Assembly: GCF_012971725.1 (NCBI RefSeq)
Contig: NZ_CP048833.1
Span: 6,324,001-6,388,000, forward strand
Source of the DNA: Pseudomonas multiresinivorans
GTDB taxonomy: Bacteria > Pseudomonadota > Gammaproteobacteria > Pseudomonadales > Pseudomonadaceae
Reading direction: 5' to 3'
Length of the DNA stretch: 64,000 nt
The notes under the pieces were generated by a model that saw nothing but the letters and a program-made list of their open reading frames with translations, searched no databases and was not told the DNA's origin. Position numbers and translations under genes: made by a program. The stretch's first letter is position 1; each line of letters begins with the position of its first letter. This document shows, in pieces, positions 26,989 through 35,235 of the stretch.

Positions 26989-27948
26989 TCACTCCATGAA
27001 ATGCAGGTAGCCGCCCTGACGCGGCGTGATGTCGGCACCGTTGCCGTCGAGCACGCGCACGCCCGAACCGGCCTCCACCCTACCGACCACACACAGGGCC
27101 GGCCAGTTCGCCGCCAGTGCCGGCAGGTACTCAGGCGGCAGCGTGAAGGCCAGGACATAGTCGTCGCCCGCGCCCAGTTTCAGCTGCAACGCCCGCTCTG
27201 CGCCCAGCAGGGCTTCCAGTGCCGGACTTGCAGGCAGCTTGTCGGCCTCGACAACCAATGCCACAGCCGAGGCGCGAGCGATATGCCCGCAGTCGGCCAG
27301 CAGCCCATCGGAAATATCCAGCGCCGCGCTCGCCTTGCCGCGCAACGCCTGGCCAAAGTCCAGCTGCGGTTGCGGCGACCAGTAGCGCGCCAGCAGCGGC
27401 TCGGCGATGGCCGGCTCGGCGGTCATCTCGCCCAGTACCAGCGGCAACGCCCCGCCCGCCTCGCCCAGCGGCCCACCGACACAGAGCAGGTCGCCCGGCC
27501 GCGCACCGGCGCGAGTCAGCGCCTGCCCGGCGGGCACGCCGCCGAATACGGTGACAGTCATCGCCAACGGGCCACGGGTGGTATCACCGCCGATCAACGC
27601 CAAGCCACACTCCTGCGCCTTCTGGTTCAACCCACGGGCAAAACCTTCCAGCCAGGCCGGGTCGGCCTCGGGCAGGGTCAGGGCAAGGGTGAAGCCGATG
27701 GGCGATGCGCCCATGGCTGCCAGGTCGCTGGCAGAGACCGCCAGGGCGCGCTGGCCGAGCAGGAAGGGATCGCAGACGGTAGGAAAATGCACACCGACGA
27801 CGAGCGTGTCGGTGGAAATCGCCAGCTGTTCGCCAGCCCTGGGAGCGAGGAGCGCGCAGTCGTCGCCGATCCCCAATGCCACTGCCTCGCCGCCGGCCGC
27901 ACAGGCGGCCGAGGCGAAGTAGCGACGGATCAGCTCGAACTCACCCAT
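26989..27948 (-). CDS. thiL: Thiamine-monophosphate kinase
   Basis: The product has 319 residues of the PurM/ThiL fold. The metal/ATP site is GIGDDCALLAP, later DTLVVGVHFP, and GDTTRGPLAMTVTVFG and DISDGLLADCGHIA. It converts ThMP to ThDP. It sits three bases after nusB and just before pgpA, the usual gammaproteobacterial order. Confidence 0.95.
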   Translation of the reverse strand: MGEFELIRRYFASAACAAGGEAVALGIGDDCALLAPRAGEQLAISTDTLVVGVHFPTVCDPFLLGQRALAVSASDLAAMGASPIGFTLALTLPEADPAWLEGFARGLNQKAQECGLALIGGDTTRGPLAMTVTVFGGVPAGQALTRAGARPGDLLCVGGPLGEAGGALPLVLGEMTAEPAIAEPLLARYWSPQPQLDFGQALRGKASAALDISDGLLADCGHIARASAVALVVEADKLPASPALEALLGAERALQLKLGAGDDYVLAFTLPPEYLPALAANWPALCVVGRVEAGSGVRVLDGNGADITPRQGGYLHFME

Positions 27949-27951
27949 GCC

Positions 27952-28431
27952 TCAGCGCTTGGCGCCACGCAGTTCGGCGGCGCGCAGGCGCGGAGCGAGC
28001 TTGTCCAGCACGCCGTTGACGAACTTGTGTCCGTCAGTGGCGCCGAAGGTCTTGGCCAGCTCGATGCCTTCGTTGATGACGACCTTGTACGGCACGTCCA
28101 GGCGGTTGCGCAGCTCGTAGGTGGCCAGGCGCAGGATGGCCAGCTCCACCGGGTCAACCTCTTCCAGGGCGCGATCCAGGCAGGGAATGAATTCCTGGTC
28201 CAGATCGGTCTTCAGGCGCGGTACGCCGTGCAGGATCTCGTGGAAGTAGGCGCCGTCGACATCGCTGAAATCGTTGTCGGTACGGAAGGTCGCCTCGATC
28301 TCGTTGAGCGGCTGGCCAGCCATCTGCCACGAATACAGGGCCTGCACCGCGAGGCTGCGGGCCTTGCGACGCATGGCGATCTTGTTCGGCTTGGCGGGCT
28401 TTGCCGGGGTGTTGCCGTCCTGGGTGCTCAC
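27952..28431 (-). CDS. nusB: Transcription antitermination factor NusB
   Basis: The product has 159 residues, begun by GTG at 28431 that overlaps the ribH stop by four bases (GTGA). It is an all-helical RNA-binding protein that joins S10 on boxA for rRNA antitermination. Motifs: RRKARSLAVQALYSWQMAG and RLATYELRNRLDVPYKVVINEGIELAKTFG. An apparent longer frame upstream lies inside ribH and is not used. Confidence 0.95.
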   Translation of the reverse strand: MSTQDGNTPAKPAKPNKIAMRRKARSLAVQALYSWQMAGQPLNEIEATFRTDNDFSDVDGAYFHEILHGVPRLKTDLDQEFIPCLDRALEEVDPVELAILRLATYELRNRLDVPYKVVINEGIELAKTFGATDGHKFVNGVLDKLAPRLRAAELRGAKR

Positions 28432-28904
28432 TTGGCCTCCAGCTGCGACAGCAGGCTCACCATTTCCAAGGCGGACAGGGCTGCCTCGGCGCCTTTGTTG
28501 CCGGCCTTGGTGCCGGAGCGCTCGATGGCTTGTTCGATGGAGTCGACGGTCAGCACGCCGAAGGCAACCGGCACGCCGAACTGCAGGGAAACCTGCGCCA
28601 GACCTTTGGTGCACTCGCCAGCTACGTATTCGAAGTGCGGGGTGCCACCACGGATCACCGCACCGAGGGCGATGATGGCGTCGAACTCACCGCGCTGGGC
28701 GACTTTCTGCGCCACCAGCGGAATCTCGAAGGCGCCCGGAGCGCGGATCACGGTGATTTCGCTCTGGGCGACGCCGTGGCGCACCAGCGCGTCGATGGCG
28801 CCTTCCACCAGGCTTTCCACCACGAAGCTGTTGAAGCGGCCAACCACCAGGGCAAAGCGGCCTTTGGGGGCGATGAAGGTACCTTCGATGGTCTTCAGGG
28901 TCAT
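28428..28904 (-). CDS. ribH: 6,7-dimethyl-8-ribityllumazine synthase
   Basis: The product has 158 residues from the ATG at 28904; a TTG two codons upstream is less likely. Lumazine synthase motifs: RFNSFVVESLVEGAIDAL, VIRAPGAFEIPLVA, IALGAVIRGGTPHFEYVAGE. It condenses the RibB and RibD/phosphatase products and assembles as a pentamer or icosahedron. It is coupled to nusB downstream. Confidence 0.96.
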   Translation of the reverse strand: MTLKTIEGTFIAPKGRFALVVGRFNSFVVESLVEGAIDALVRHGVAQSEITVIRAPGAFEIPLVAQKVAQRGEFDAIIALGAVIRGGTPHFEYVAGECTKGLAQVSLQFGVPVAFGVLTVDSIEQAIERSGTKAGNKGAEAALSALEMVSLLSQLEAK

Positions 28905-28929
28905 GGGCAAGTCTCACTGTTAAAGAGCC

Positions 28930-28995
28930 GGAGCGTCAGCGTGACGCTCCGCAAATAGGGTAGAAGAACGGCACCGCCGTGCCAGGGCACGGCGG
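28930..28995. repeat. Two hairpins between ribBX and ribH
   Basis: A perfect 10-base stem CCGCCGTGCC/GGCACGGCGG (28974-28995) has a 2-base loop. A second stem, GGAGCGTCA/TGACGCTCC (28930-28950), is close to the ribH start. Neither has a T-run on the minus strand, so processing, stability or attenuation roles are more likely than termination. Confidence 0.5.
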
Positions 28996-29001
28996 CTAGG
29001 T

Positions 29002-30099
29002 TCATTCAGCGGGCAGGTATTCTACTACTTCGAGGTCGAAACCGGATATCGCATTGAAGCGCATCGGTGCCGACATCAGGCGCATCTTGCGCACACCCAG
29101 GTCACGCAGGATCTGCGAACCGGCACCCACGGTGCTGTAGGTGGTGGTCGGTTTCTGCGCCGGCGCCGGGGTATTGGTGATCTCGCGGACGTGCGCCAGC
29201 AGGTCGTCGCCGCCGACCTGATGGCCCAGCAACAGGACCACGCCGGTGCCGGCCTCGGCTACCTTGGCCATGGCCGCACGCAGGCTCCAGCGACCCGCCT
29301 GGTTGACCATCAGCAGGTCGCGCAGCGGGTCGGGGTTGTGCACGCGCACCAGGGTCGGCTCTTCAGCGCAGATGTTGCCCAAGGTCAGCGCCAGGTGCAC
29401 GTCACCTTCCACGGAATCGCGGTAGGTGATCAGCTTGAACTGGCCCAGTTCGGTATCCAGCGGCTGCTCGGCGAGGCGCTCGACGGTGCGCTCGTGGATC
29501 AGGCGGTAGTGGATCAGGTCGGCGATGGTGCCGATCTTGATGTTGTGCTGCTTGGCGAACTCTTCCAGCTCCGGGCGACGGGCCATGGTGCCATCGTCGT
29601 TCATGATCTCGCAGATCACCCCGGACGGTTCGAAACCAGCCATGCGCGCCAGGTCGCAGGCAGCTTCGGTGTGGCCGGCGCGGGCCAGCACGCCACCGGG
29701 CTGGGACATCAGCGGGAAGATGTGGCCGGGGCTGACGATATCGGCAGCGACGGCGTTCTTCGCCGCGGCGGCCTGCACGGTGCGGGCGCGGTCAGCGGCG
29801 GAGATGCCGGTGGTGACGCCTTCGGCGGCCTCGATGGAGACGGTGAACTTGGTGCCGAAGCCGGAACCGTTGCGCTGCACCATCAGCGGGATACCCAGGC
29901 GCTCGCAGCGCTCGCGGGTCATCGGCATGCAGATCAGGCCACGGGCGAAGCGGGCCATGAAGTTGATGTCTTCGGTGCGGACACACTCGGAGGCGATGAT
30001 CAGGTCGCCTTCGTTCTCGCGGTCCTCGTCATCCATGAGGATGACCATCTTGCCCTGACGCATGTCGTCGAGCAGTTCTTCAATGCTGTTGAGTGCCAT
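29002..30099 (-). CDS. ribB: 3,4-dihydroxy-2-butanone-4-phosphate synthase with degenerate GCHII-like domain (RibBX)
   Basis: The product has 365 residues. The N-terminal ~200 residues are an intact RibB: DDEDRENEGDLIIASE acidic site and GHIFPLM. The C-terminal ~160 residues align in layout with GTP cyclohydrolase II, but the zinc motif is gone: where HSECLTGD and CDCG should be, the sequence reads VRVHNPDPLRDLLMVNQAG without cysteines. This matches the RibBX variant described in Proteobacteria. The intact RibA at 24264 supplies the missing activity. Confidence 0.92.
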   Translation of the reverse strand: MALNSIEELLDDMRQGKMVILMDDEDRENEGDLIIASECVRTEDINFMARFARGLICMPMTRERCERLGIPLMVQRNGSGFGTKFTVSIEAAEGVTTGISAADRARTVQAAAAKNAVAADIVSPGHIFPLMSQPGGVLARAGHTEAACDLARMAGFEPSGVICEIMNDDGTMARRPELEEFAKQHNIKIGTIADLIHYRLIHERTVERLAEQPLDTELGQFKLITYRDSVEGDVHLALTLGNICAEEPTLVRVHNPDPLRDLLMVNQAGRWSLRAAMAKVAEAGTGVVLLLGHQVGGDDLLAHVREITNTPAPAQKPTTTYSTVGAGSQILRDLGVRKMRLMSAPMRFNAISGFDLEVVEYLPAE

Positions 30100-30115
30100 A
30101 CGGGGACGAGCCTTT

Positions 30116-30784
30116 TCAGTGTTTCAGGAAGCCGTTGTCGGCCAGGAATGCTTCGGTGATGCCGCCGGCGCCGGCGCTGGGTTCAGCCGCCTTGTCGCCG
30201 AGCAGCAGGCGCTCCAGGTAACGCGCCAGCAGGTCCACTTCAAGGTTGACCAGGCGGCCACCGCGGTAGTCGGCCATGATCGTCTCCTGCACGGTATGCG
30301 GGACGATGGTCAGCTCGAATTCGGCGCCGTTGACCGCGTTCACCGTCAGGCTGGTGCCATCCACGGTGATCGAGCCCTTGAGCGCGATGTACTTGGCCAG
30401 CTCGCGCGGTGCGCGCACGGTGAACTGGATAGCGCGGGCGTTTTCCTCGCGCTTTACGATCTCGCCGACACCGTCGACGTGGCCGCTGACCAGGTGGCCG
30501 CCCAGGCGGGTGGTCGGGGTCAGAGCTTTTTCCAGGTTCACTCGGCTGCCGATCTTGAGCTGCGCGAAGGCCGTGCGCGCCAGGGTCTCGCGGCTGACGT
30601 CGGCCCAGAAGCCGTCGCCGGGCAGCTCGACCGCAGTCAGGCAGATGCCGTTGACCGCGATGCTGTCGCCCAGCTTGACGTCGCCGAGGTCGAGCTTGCC
30701 GGTCTTCACGTAGAGGCGCACGTCACCGCCTTTCGGGGTGATGGATGCGATGGTTCCGATGGATTCGATTATGCCGGTGAACAT
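30116..30784 (-). CDS. ribE: Riboflavin synthase alpha chain
   Basis: The product has 222 residues made of two homologous barrels: MFTGIIESIGTI begins the first and GGHLVSGHVDGVGEI the second. It dismutates two lumazines into riboflavin. The ATG at 30784 has GGAGG five bases upstream. It is the first gene after the FMN riboswitch, and a short upstream ORF overlaps its start codon. In P. aeruginosa the gene is also called ribC. Confidence 0.95.
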   Translation of the reverse strand: MFTGIIESIGTIASITPKGGDVRLYVKTGKLDLGDVKLGDSIAVNGICLTAVELPGDGFWADVSRETLARTAFAQLKIGSRVNLEKALTPTTRLGGHLVSGHVDGVGEIVKREENARAIQFTVRAPRELAKYIALKGSITVDGTSLTVNAVNGAEFELTIVPHTVQETIMADYRGGRLVNLEVDLLARYLERLLLGDKAAEPSAGAGGITEAFLADNGFLKH

Positions 30785-30852
30785 GTAGCCTCCCACACGG
30801 CGAAGGCAGCCGGCCGACAGGCCCGCGAAGCCAACAGGGAAAGGTATTGCAT
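30769..30852 (-). CDS. Candidate 27-residue upstream ORF before ribE
   Basis: The ATG at 30852 has AGGAG eight bases upstream. The ORF begins MQYLSLLASR and ends 16 bases inside ribE in another frame, so terminating ribosomes would be at the ribE start. Its Shine-Dalgarno overlaps the 3-prime arm of an 8-bp hairpin CCTGTTTT/AAAACAGG (30863-30885). It lies just downstream of the FMN riboswitch. The sequence shows the ORF; expression is inferred. Confidence 0.5.
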   Translation of the reverse strand: MQYLSLLASRACRPAAFAVWEATCSPA

Positions 30853-30942
30853 GAGGCGAACTCCTGTTTTTCGTTAGAAAACAGGGCGTATCGGATCGAA
30901 GGGACTTCTCGGACGCGCGCAGGCACGCCCCGATGGCTATCC

Positions 30943-31099
30943 CGTTCTCTCTTCATCCGGACTATGACCGTCGGCCCCGGAATCACACCGGGTCTGCTGA
31001 CCCTGGCCATCCGGCGAACCGGTCTGGACAGGCGCTCGCGGGCTAGACACATTGCGCGTCATTACCGCCGGTGGGGACTTGCACCCCGCCCTGAGAACG
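30943..31099 (-). ncRNA. FMN riboswitch (RFN element)
   Basis: On the minus strand the conserved RFN blocks appear in order: CGTTCTCAGGGCGGGGTGCA, CCACCGGCGGTAAT, then CCGACGGTCATAGTCCGGAT and a closing AGAGAACG. The P1 arms CGTTCTC and GAGAACG are perfectly complementary (31093-31099 with 30943-30949). It sits between ribD and ribE, about 160 bases before ribE, so it is positioned to control ribE and the genes after it but not ribD, in response to FMN. Confidence 0.93.
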
Positions 31100-31224
31100 T
31101 CAATCGCGGTCGTTACAGCGTCGACCGCGTGTGGCGTTTTACCACAGGTGAGCCTGAGTCGGAAGTTTCCGCTTGCCGCCCTCCCATCCTCGCGGGCACA
31201 GCGGCAAGCCGGTGAAGGGCAGAA

Positions 31225-32343
31225 TCAGACGGGTCTGGCGGTGACCAACCAGTCGTCTCCCACCGCACGGATGTCGACGATCTTCAGCTCGCGGGATTCG
31301 CTCATGCGCTCCAGCGGCAACTCCAGCAGCGGCCGCGCGGAGGAGCCGAGCAGCTTGGGCGCCACGAAGATGCTGTATTCGTCCACCAGCCCGAGGCGAG
31401 CGAAGGCGCCGGCCAGGCGCGGACCGGCTTCCACCAGCACTTCGTTGACCCCACGGCGGCCGAGCTCGGCCAGCAGTGCCATCAGGTCGACCTGGCCGTC
31501 GAGGCCGGCGAGATTCAGCAATTCATGGCCGACCACGGCGTAGTTCGGGTCGTCCTGTGTGCTCACCACCAGCGCCGGGCCGGCCTGGAAGAAGGTGGCG
31601 GTCAGCGGCACGCGCAGGCGGCCGTCGATCAGCACACGCAGCGGCTGGCGCTGGGCGGCCAGTTCGGTCTGTTCGGCGTCCAGGCCCAGCTCGTCCGGGC
31701 GTACGGTCAGGCGGGCGTCATCGGTCAGCACGGTATCGGCGCCGGAGAGCACCACGCTGGATTGCGCGCGCAGGCGCTGCACGGCGCGGCGCGCGGCCGG
31801 GCCGGTGATCCACTGGCTCTCGCCGCTGGCCATGGCGGTGCGGCCGTCCAGGCTCATCGCCAGCTTCACGCGGACGAAGGGCAGGCCGGTCTCCATGCGC
31901 TTGAGGAAGCCCTGGTTGAGGGCGCGGGCTTCGTTTTCCAGCACGCCGGAGCGCACCTCGATACCGGCTTCGGCAATGCGCCGCATGCCGCTGCCCGCGA
32001 CCTGCGGGTTCGGGTCCTGCATGGCCGCGACCACGCGGGCGAGGCCGGCGCCGATCAAGGCGTCGGCGCAAGGGGGCGTGCGACCGAAGTGGCTGCAGGG
32101 TTCCAGGGTGACATAGGCGGTGGCGCCGCGAGCCTTGTCGCCGGCCTGGCGCAGGGCGTGGACTTCCGCATGGGGCTCGCCGGCGCGCAAGTGCCAGCCT
32201 TCGCCGACGACTTCGCCGTCGCGGACGATGACGCAGCCGACGCGAGGGTTGGGATGGGTCGTGTACCAGCCCTTGCGGGCCAACTCGATGGCGTGGGCCA
32301 TCCAGGCCTCATCCGGGCAGTTCACGGAATCGACGCCGCTCAT
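31225..32343 (-). CDS. ribD: Bifunctional riboflavin deaminase/reductase RibD
   Basis: The product has 372 residues. The N-terminal cytidine-deaminase-like zinc site has His58 (PHAEVHAL), Cys83 and Cys92 (EPCSHFGRTPPCADAL). The C-terminal reductase domain (from ~150) starts FVRVKLAMSLDGRTAMASGES. It carries out the second and third steps of riboflavin synthesis. The start overlaps the nrdR stop by four bases (ATGA). Confidence 0.95.
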   Translation of the reverse strand: MSGVDSVNCPDEAWMAHAIELARKGWYTTHPNPRVGCVIVRDGEVVGEGWHLRAGEPHAEVHALRQAGDKARGATAYVTLEPCSHFGRTPPCADALIGAGLARVVAAMQDPNPQVAGSGMRRIAEAGIEVRSGVLENEARALNQGFLKRMETGLPFVRVKLAMSLDGRTAMASGESQWITGPAARRAVQRLRAQSSVVLSGADTVLTDDARLTVRPDELGLDAEQTELAAQRQPLRVLIDGRLRVPLTATFFQAGPALVVSTQDDPNYAVVGHELLNLAGLDGQVDLMALLAELGRRGVNEVLVEAGPRLAGAFARLGLVDEYSIFVAPKLLGSSARPLLELPLERMSESRELKIVDIRAVGDDWLVTARPV

Positions 32344-32804
32344 TCTTTCGCCGGCTCCCGGGCCAGGCGCTCGATTTCCTCGCGGAACTCGTTGAGGTCC
32401 TGGAAGCGGCGGTACACCGAGGCGAAGCGGATGTAGGCGACTTCATCGAGCTTCTGCAACTCGGCCATCACCAACTCACCCAGCACGCGAGACTTGATCT
32501 CGCGCTCGCCAGTGGCGCGCAGCTTGTGCTTGATGTGCGCCATCGCCTCCTCCAGCCGCTCGATGCTCACCGGGCGCTTCTCCAGCGCGCGCTGCATGCC
32601 GGCGCGCAGCTTGTCCTCGTCGAAGGGCTGGCGGCTGCCGTCCTGCTTGATCAGGCGCGGCATGACCAGTTCGGCGGTCTCGAAGGTGGTGAAACGCTCG
32701 CCGCAGGCCAGGCACTCGCGGCGCCGGCGGACCTGGTCGCCCTCGGCGACCAGGCGCGAATCGATGACTTTGGTGTCGTGGGCGCCGCAGAAAGGACAAT
32801 GCAT
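32340..32804 (-). CDS. nrdR: Transcriptional repressor NrdR
   Basis: The product has 154 residues. The zinc ribbon has Cys3, Cys6, Cys31 and Cys34 (MHCPFCG... CLACGERFTTFE), followed by an ATP-cone. It senses (d)ATP and represses ribonucleotide reductase genes via NrdR boxes. It is the first gene of the rib series, coupled to ribD. Confidence 0.96.
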   Translation of the reverse strand: MHCPFCGAHDTKVIDSRLVAEGDQVRRRRECLACGERFTTFETAELVMPRLIKQDGSRQPFDEDKLRAGMQRALEKRPVSIERLEEAMAHIKHKLRATGEREIKSRVLGELVMAELQKLDEVAYIRFASVYRRFQDLNEFREEIERLAREPAKE

Positions 32805-32953
32805 GGCGAGTCTTGGGCAGTCTTGTCGGAGGAATAGGTAAGGGCCTCATGGTAGCGCATCGTCTGGCCGAAGAAACCCTGCTCCCCGCAGACAAGCCGC
32901 AAGCATTACGCTATATAAGCGCCCGCCTGGAATCTGCTGCGATGGAGCCCGCC

Positions 32954-33409
32954 ATGTATACCCGCCTGCTCTGCTTGTCCCTTACCGTTCTGCTGGCCGC
33001 CTGCGCCAGCGAGAAACCCGTGCCCGCCGCCGCGCCGGCGCCCGCACCGAAAAACTCGGCGCCTGCCGCACTGGAACCGGTGCCGGCGCACATGCGCGCC
33101 CTCTCCGGCCAGCTCAGCAGCGCCCAGGGCTACCTGCCGGCGGGCAGCGAAGTGGAAGTGGCGCTGCTGGTGATCGACGAGCGCGACCGTCCGCAACAAC
33201 TGCTTTCCAGCGAGAAGCTCATCGCCAACGGCCAGGCGCTGCCCTTCCGGCTGATCTTCAACCCGCAGTCCTTCCCGGCCAATGCCCGCGTCGAACTGCA
33301 CGGCCGCGTCTCGCAGTCCGGTCAATTGGCCTGGCGCCTGCCGCCGGTGCGCATCACTCAGCCGGAAACCCGCGCCCTCGGCGTGCTGCGCCTGGAGCGC
33401 GCACCGTGA
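32954..33409 (+). CDS. YbaY/YscW-type lipoprotein
   Basis: The product has 151 residues. The lipoprotein signal MYTRLLCLSLTVLLAAC has the lipobox LAAC. A Pro/Ala-rich linker is followed by a beta-rich YscW-like domain (GYLPAGSEVEVALLVIDERD... LPFRLIFNPQSF). Its homologues sit at the outer membrane; E. coli YbaY has no firm function. GGAG lies six bases before the ATG at 32954. The stop overlaps the next gene (GTGA), so they form an operon. Confidence 0.82.
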   Translation: MYTRLLCLSLTVLLAACASEKPVPAAAPAPAPKNSAPAALEPVPAHMRALSGQLSSAQGYLPAGSEVEVALLVIDERDRPQQLLSSEKLIANGQALPFRLIFNPQSFPANARVELHGRVSQSGQLAWRLPPVRITQPETRALGVLRLERAP

Positions 33410-34065
33410 CGCCACCGCTTTCCCTGCACAAAGCCCTGGGCGAACTGCTCGGCGACGCGCGCCTGTCCGCCGAATGCCTGCCCGGCACCGACATCCGCCT
33501 CTGGCTGATCGACGCGCAGAACATGGACCGCGAGTTCAGCCCCGACGAGACCCGGCGCATCCTCGAAGAGCCACCCTACTGGTGCTTCTGCTGGGCCAGC
33601 GGGCTGGTGCTGGCCCACTGGCTGGCGGAAAAACCTGAATGGGTGCGCGGCAAACGTGTGCTGGATTTCGGTGCGGGCTCCGGCATTGCCGCCATCGCCG
33701 CGGCCAAGGCCGGTGCCGCCGAGGTGGTCGCCTGCGACCTCGACCCGCTGGCGCTGGACGCCTGCCGTGCCAACGCCGAGCTGAACGGTGTGGAGCTGAT
33801 CTACTCGGCGGACTTCTTCCAGGAAGAGGACCGCTTTGATCTGATCATCGTCGCCGACGTGCTCTACGACCGCGCCAACCTGCCGCTGCTGGACGAGTTC
33901 CTCAGCCGCGGCCGCGAGGCCCTGGTGGCTGACTCGCGGGTCCGCGACTTCAGCCATCCGCTGTACCAGCGCCTGGGGATTCTCGATGGCTGCACCTGGC
34001 CGGACCTGGCCGAACCGGCCGAATTCCGCCACGTGAGCCTCTACCACGCTCGACGGAAGGCGTAG
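33406..34065 (+). CDS. Class I SAM methyltransferase, protein-lysine MTase (ETFB-like)
   Basis: The product has 219 residues beginning with GTG. Motif I is VLDFGAGSGIAAIAAAKAGA, then VACDLDPLALDACRANAELNGV, and post-II DLIIVADVLYDR. This pattern is characteristic of the METTL20/MTF16 lysine methyltransferases, some of which methylate the electron-transfer flavoprotein beta subunit. The target here is inference. It is followed by a REP pair. Confidence 0.75.
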   Translation: MTPPLSLHKALGELLGDARLSAECLPGTDIRLWLIDAQNMDREFSPDETRRILEEPPYWCFCWASGLVLAHWLAEKPEWVRGKRVLDFGAGSGIAAIAAAKAGAAEVVACDLDPLALDACRANAELNGVELIYSADFFQEEDRFDLIIVADVLYDRANLPLLDEFLSRGREALVADSRVRDFSHPLYQRLGILDGCTWPDLAEPAEFRHVSLYHARRKA

Positions 34066-34071
34066 CTTTTC

Positions 34072-34161
34072 TGTAGGAGCGAGCTTGCTCGCGAACCATG
34101 AAACTACGCCGATTGATCTGGCATGCGCGGATGGTTGTTCGCGAGCAAGCTCGCTCCTACA
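34072..34161. repeat. REP inverted pair
   Basis: Two copies of the REP core occur in opposite orientation (34072-34097, 34137-34161), just after the methyltransferase stop codon and before the chaperedoxin gene. Confidence 0.9.
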
Positions 34162-34242
34162 GGTCACCGGTTGTTTCCGTGGAAGGGCGCCCCCACTTAT
34201 AGTGACAACCACCTTCATCGCCCCACTCGCCCGAGATTTCCC

Positions 34243-35112
34243 ATGAGCGATACGCCCTACATCTTCGACGCCAGCATCGCCAACTTCGATCAGGTCGTCA
34301 TCGAGAACTCCTTCCACAAGCCGGTGCTGGTCGACTTCTGGGCCGACTGGTGCGCCCCGTGCAAGGCACTGATGCCGCTGCTGGCGCAGATCACCGAGTC
34401 GTACCAGGGCGAGCTGCTGCTGGCCAAGGTCAACTGCGACGTCGAGCAGGACATCGTGATGCGTTTCGGCATCCGCAGCCTGCCCACCGTGGTGCTGTTC
34501 AAGGACGGCCAGCCGGTGGACGGCTTCGCCGGTGCGCAGCCCGAATCGGCGATCCGCCAGATGCTGGAGCAGCACGTCCAGCCGCCCGCCCCGGCCGCCG
34601 GCAACCCGCTGGAGCTGGCACAGGCTGCCTTCAACGAAGGCCGTTTCGCCGAGGCCGAAGCGCAGCTCAAAGTCCTGCTGGGCGAAGACAACACCAACGC
34701 CGCGGCGCTGATCCTCTACGCCCGCTGCCTCGCCGAGCGCGGCGAACTGGGTGAGGCCGAGACCGTGCTCGACGCGGTGAAGAGCGACGACCACAAGCAG
34801 GCGCTGGCCGCCGCCAAGGCTCAGCTGACCTTCCTGCGCCAGGCTGCCGACCTGCCCGATGCCGCCACCCTGAAGACGCGCCTGGCCGCCGACGCCAACG
34901 ACGACGAAGCCACCTACCAGTTGGCTGTGCAGCAACTGGCGCGCCAGCAGTACGAGGCGGCGCTGGACGCCCTGCTCAAGCTCTTCGTGCGCAACCGCAG
35001 CTACGGCGAGGACCTGCCGCGCAAGACGCTGGTCCAGGTGTTCGACCTGCTGGGCAACGACCACCCGCTGGTGATCGCCTACCGCCGCAAATTGGCGAAC
35101 CTGATGTACTGA
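34243..35112 (+). CDS. ybbN: Thioredoxin-TPR chaperedoxin (CnoX/YbbN family)
   Basis: The product has 289 residues. The thioredoxin domain (1-110) has an intact WCAPC active site (Cys37, Cys40). A TPR-like C-terminus (from ~120, NPLELAQAAFNEGRFAEAEAQLKVLL) follows. Related CnoX proteins protect clients from HOCl and pass them to GroEL. E. coli CnoX lacks the first cysteine, whereas this one keeps CxxC and may be redox-active (inference). A strong terminator follows. Confidence 0.9.
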   Translation: MSDTPYIFDASIANFDQVVIENSFHKPVLVDFWADWCAPCKALMPLLAQITESYQGELLLAKVNCDVEQDIVMRFGIRSLPTVVLFKDGQPVDGFAGAQPESAIRQMLEQHVQPPAPAAGNPLELAQAAFNEGRFAEAEAQLKVLLGEDNTNAAALILYARCLAERGELGEAETVLDAVKSDDHKQALAAAKAQLTFLRQAADLPDAATLKTRLAADANDDEATYQLAVQQLARQQYEAALDALLKLFVRNRSYGEDLPRKTLVQVFDLLGNDHPLVIAYRRKLANLMY

Positions 35113-35115
35113 CGA

Positions 35116-35144
35116 AAAGGGCGCCGCGAGGCGCCCTTTCTTTC
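35116..35144 (+). terminator. Rho-independent terminator after ybbN
   Basis: A GGGCGCC/GGCGCCC stem has a GCGA loop and is followed by TTTCTTTCT. It begins four bases after the ybbN stop codon. Confidence 0.88.
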
Positions 35145-35226
35145 TGTAGGAGCGAGGGGGACGCCTAGTTCTTGCTCGCGAACCGAACCTGCTGCGAGGC
35201 TGTTCGCGAGCAAGCTCGCTCCTACA
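35145..35226. repeat. REP pair with one interrupted copy
   Basis: The left copy (35145-35184) is split by about 15 extra bases (GGGGACGCCTAGTTC) placed exactly at the centre of the palindrome. The right copy (35202-35226) is intact and inverted. A similar GGGGACGCCT string occurs at 49790 and 44417. Confidence 0.75.
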
Positions 35227-35235
35227 GATATCCTG

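Noticed and set aside
26471..26992. pgpA start at the first GTG (26992)
   Set aside because: The only Shine-Dalgarno (GGAG) overlaps that codon; the second GTG is at the proper distance.
29002..30099. Calling this gene a bifunctional RibBA
   Set aside because: The GCHII zinc cysteines are absent, so only the DHBP synthase activity is supported.
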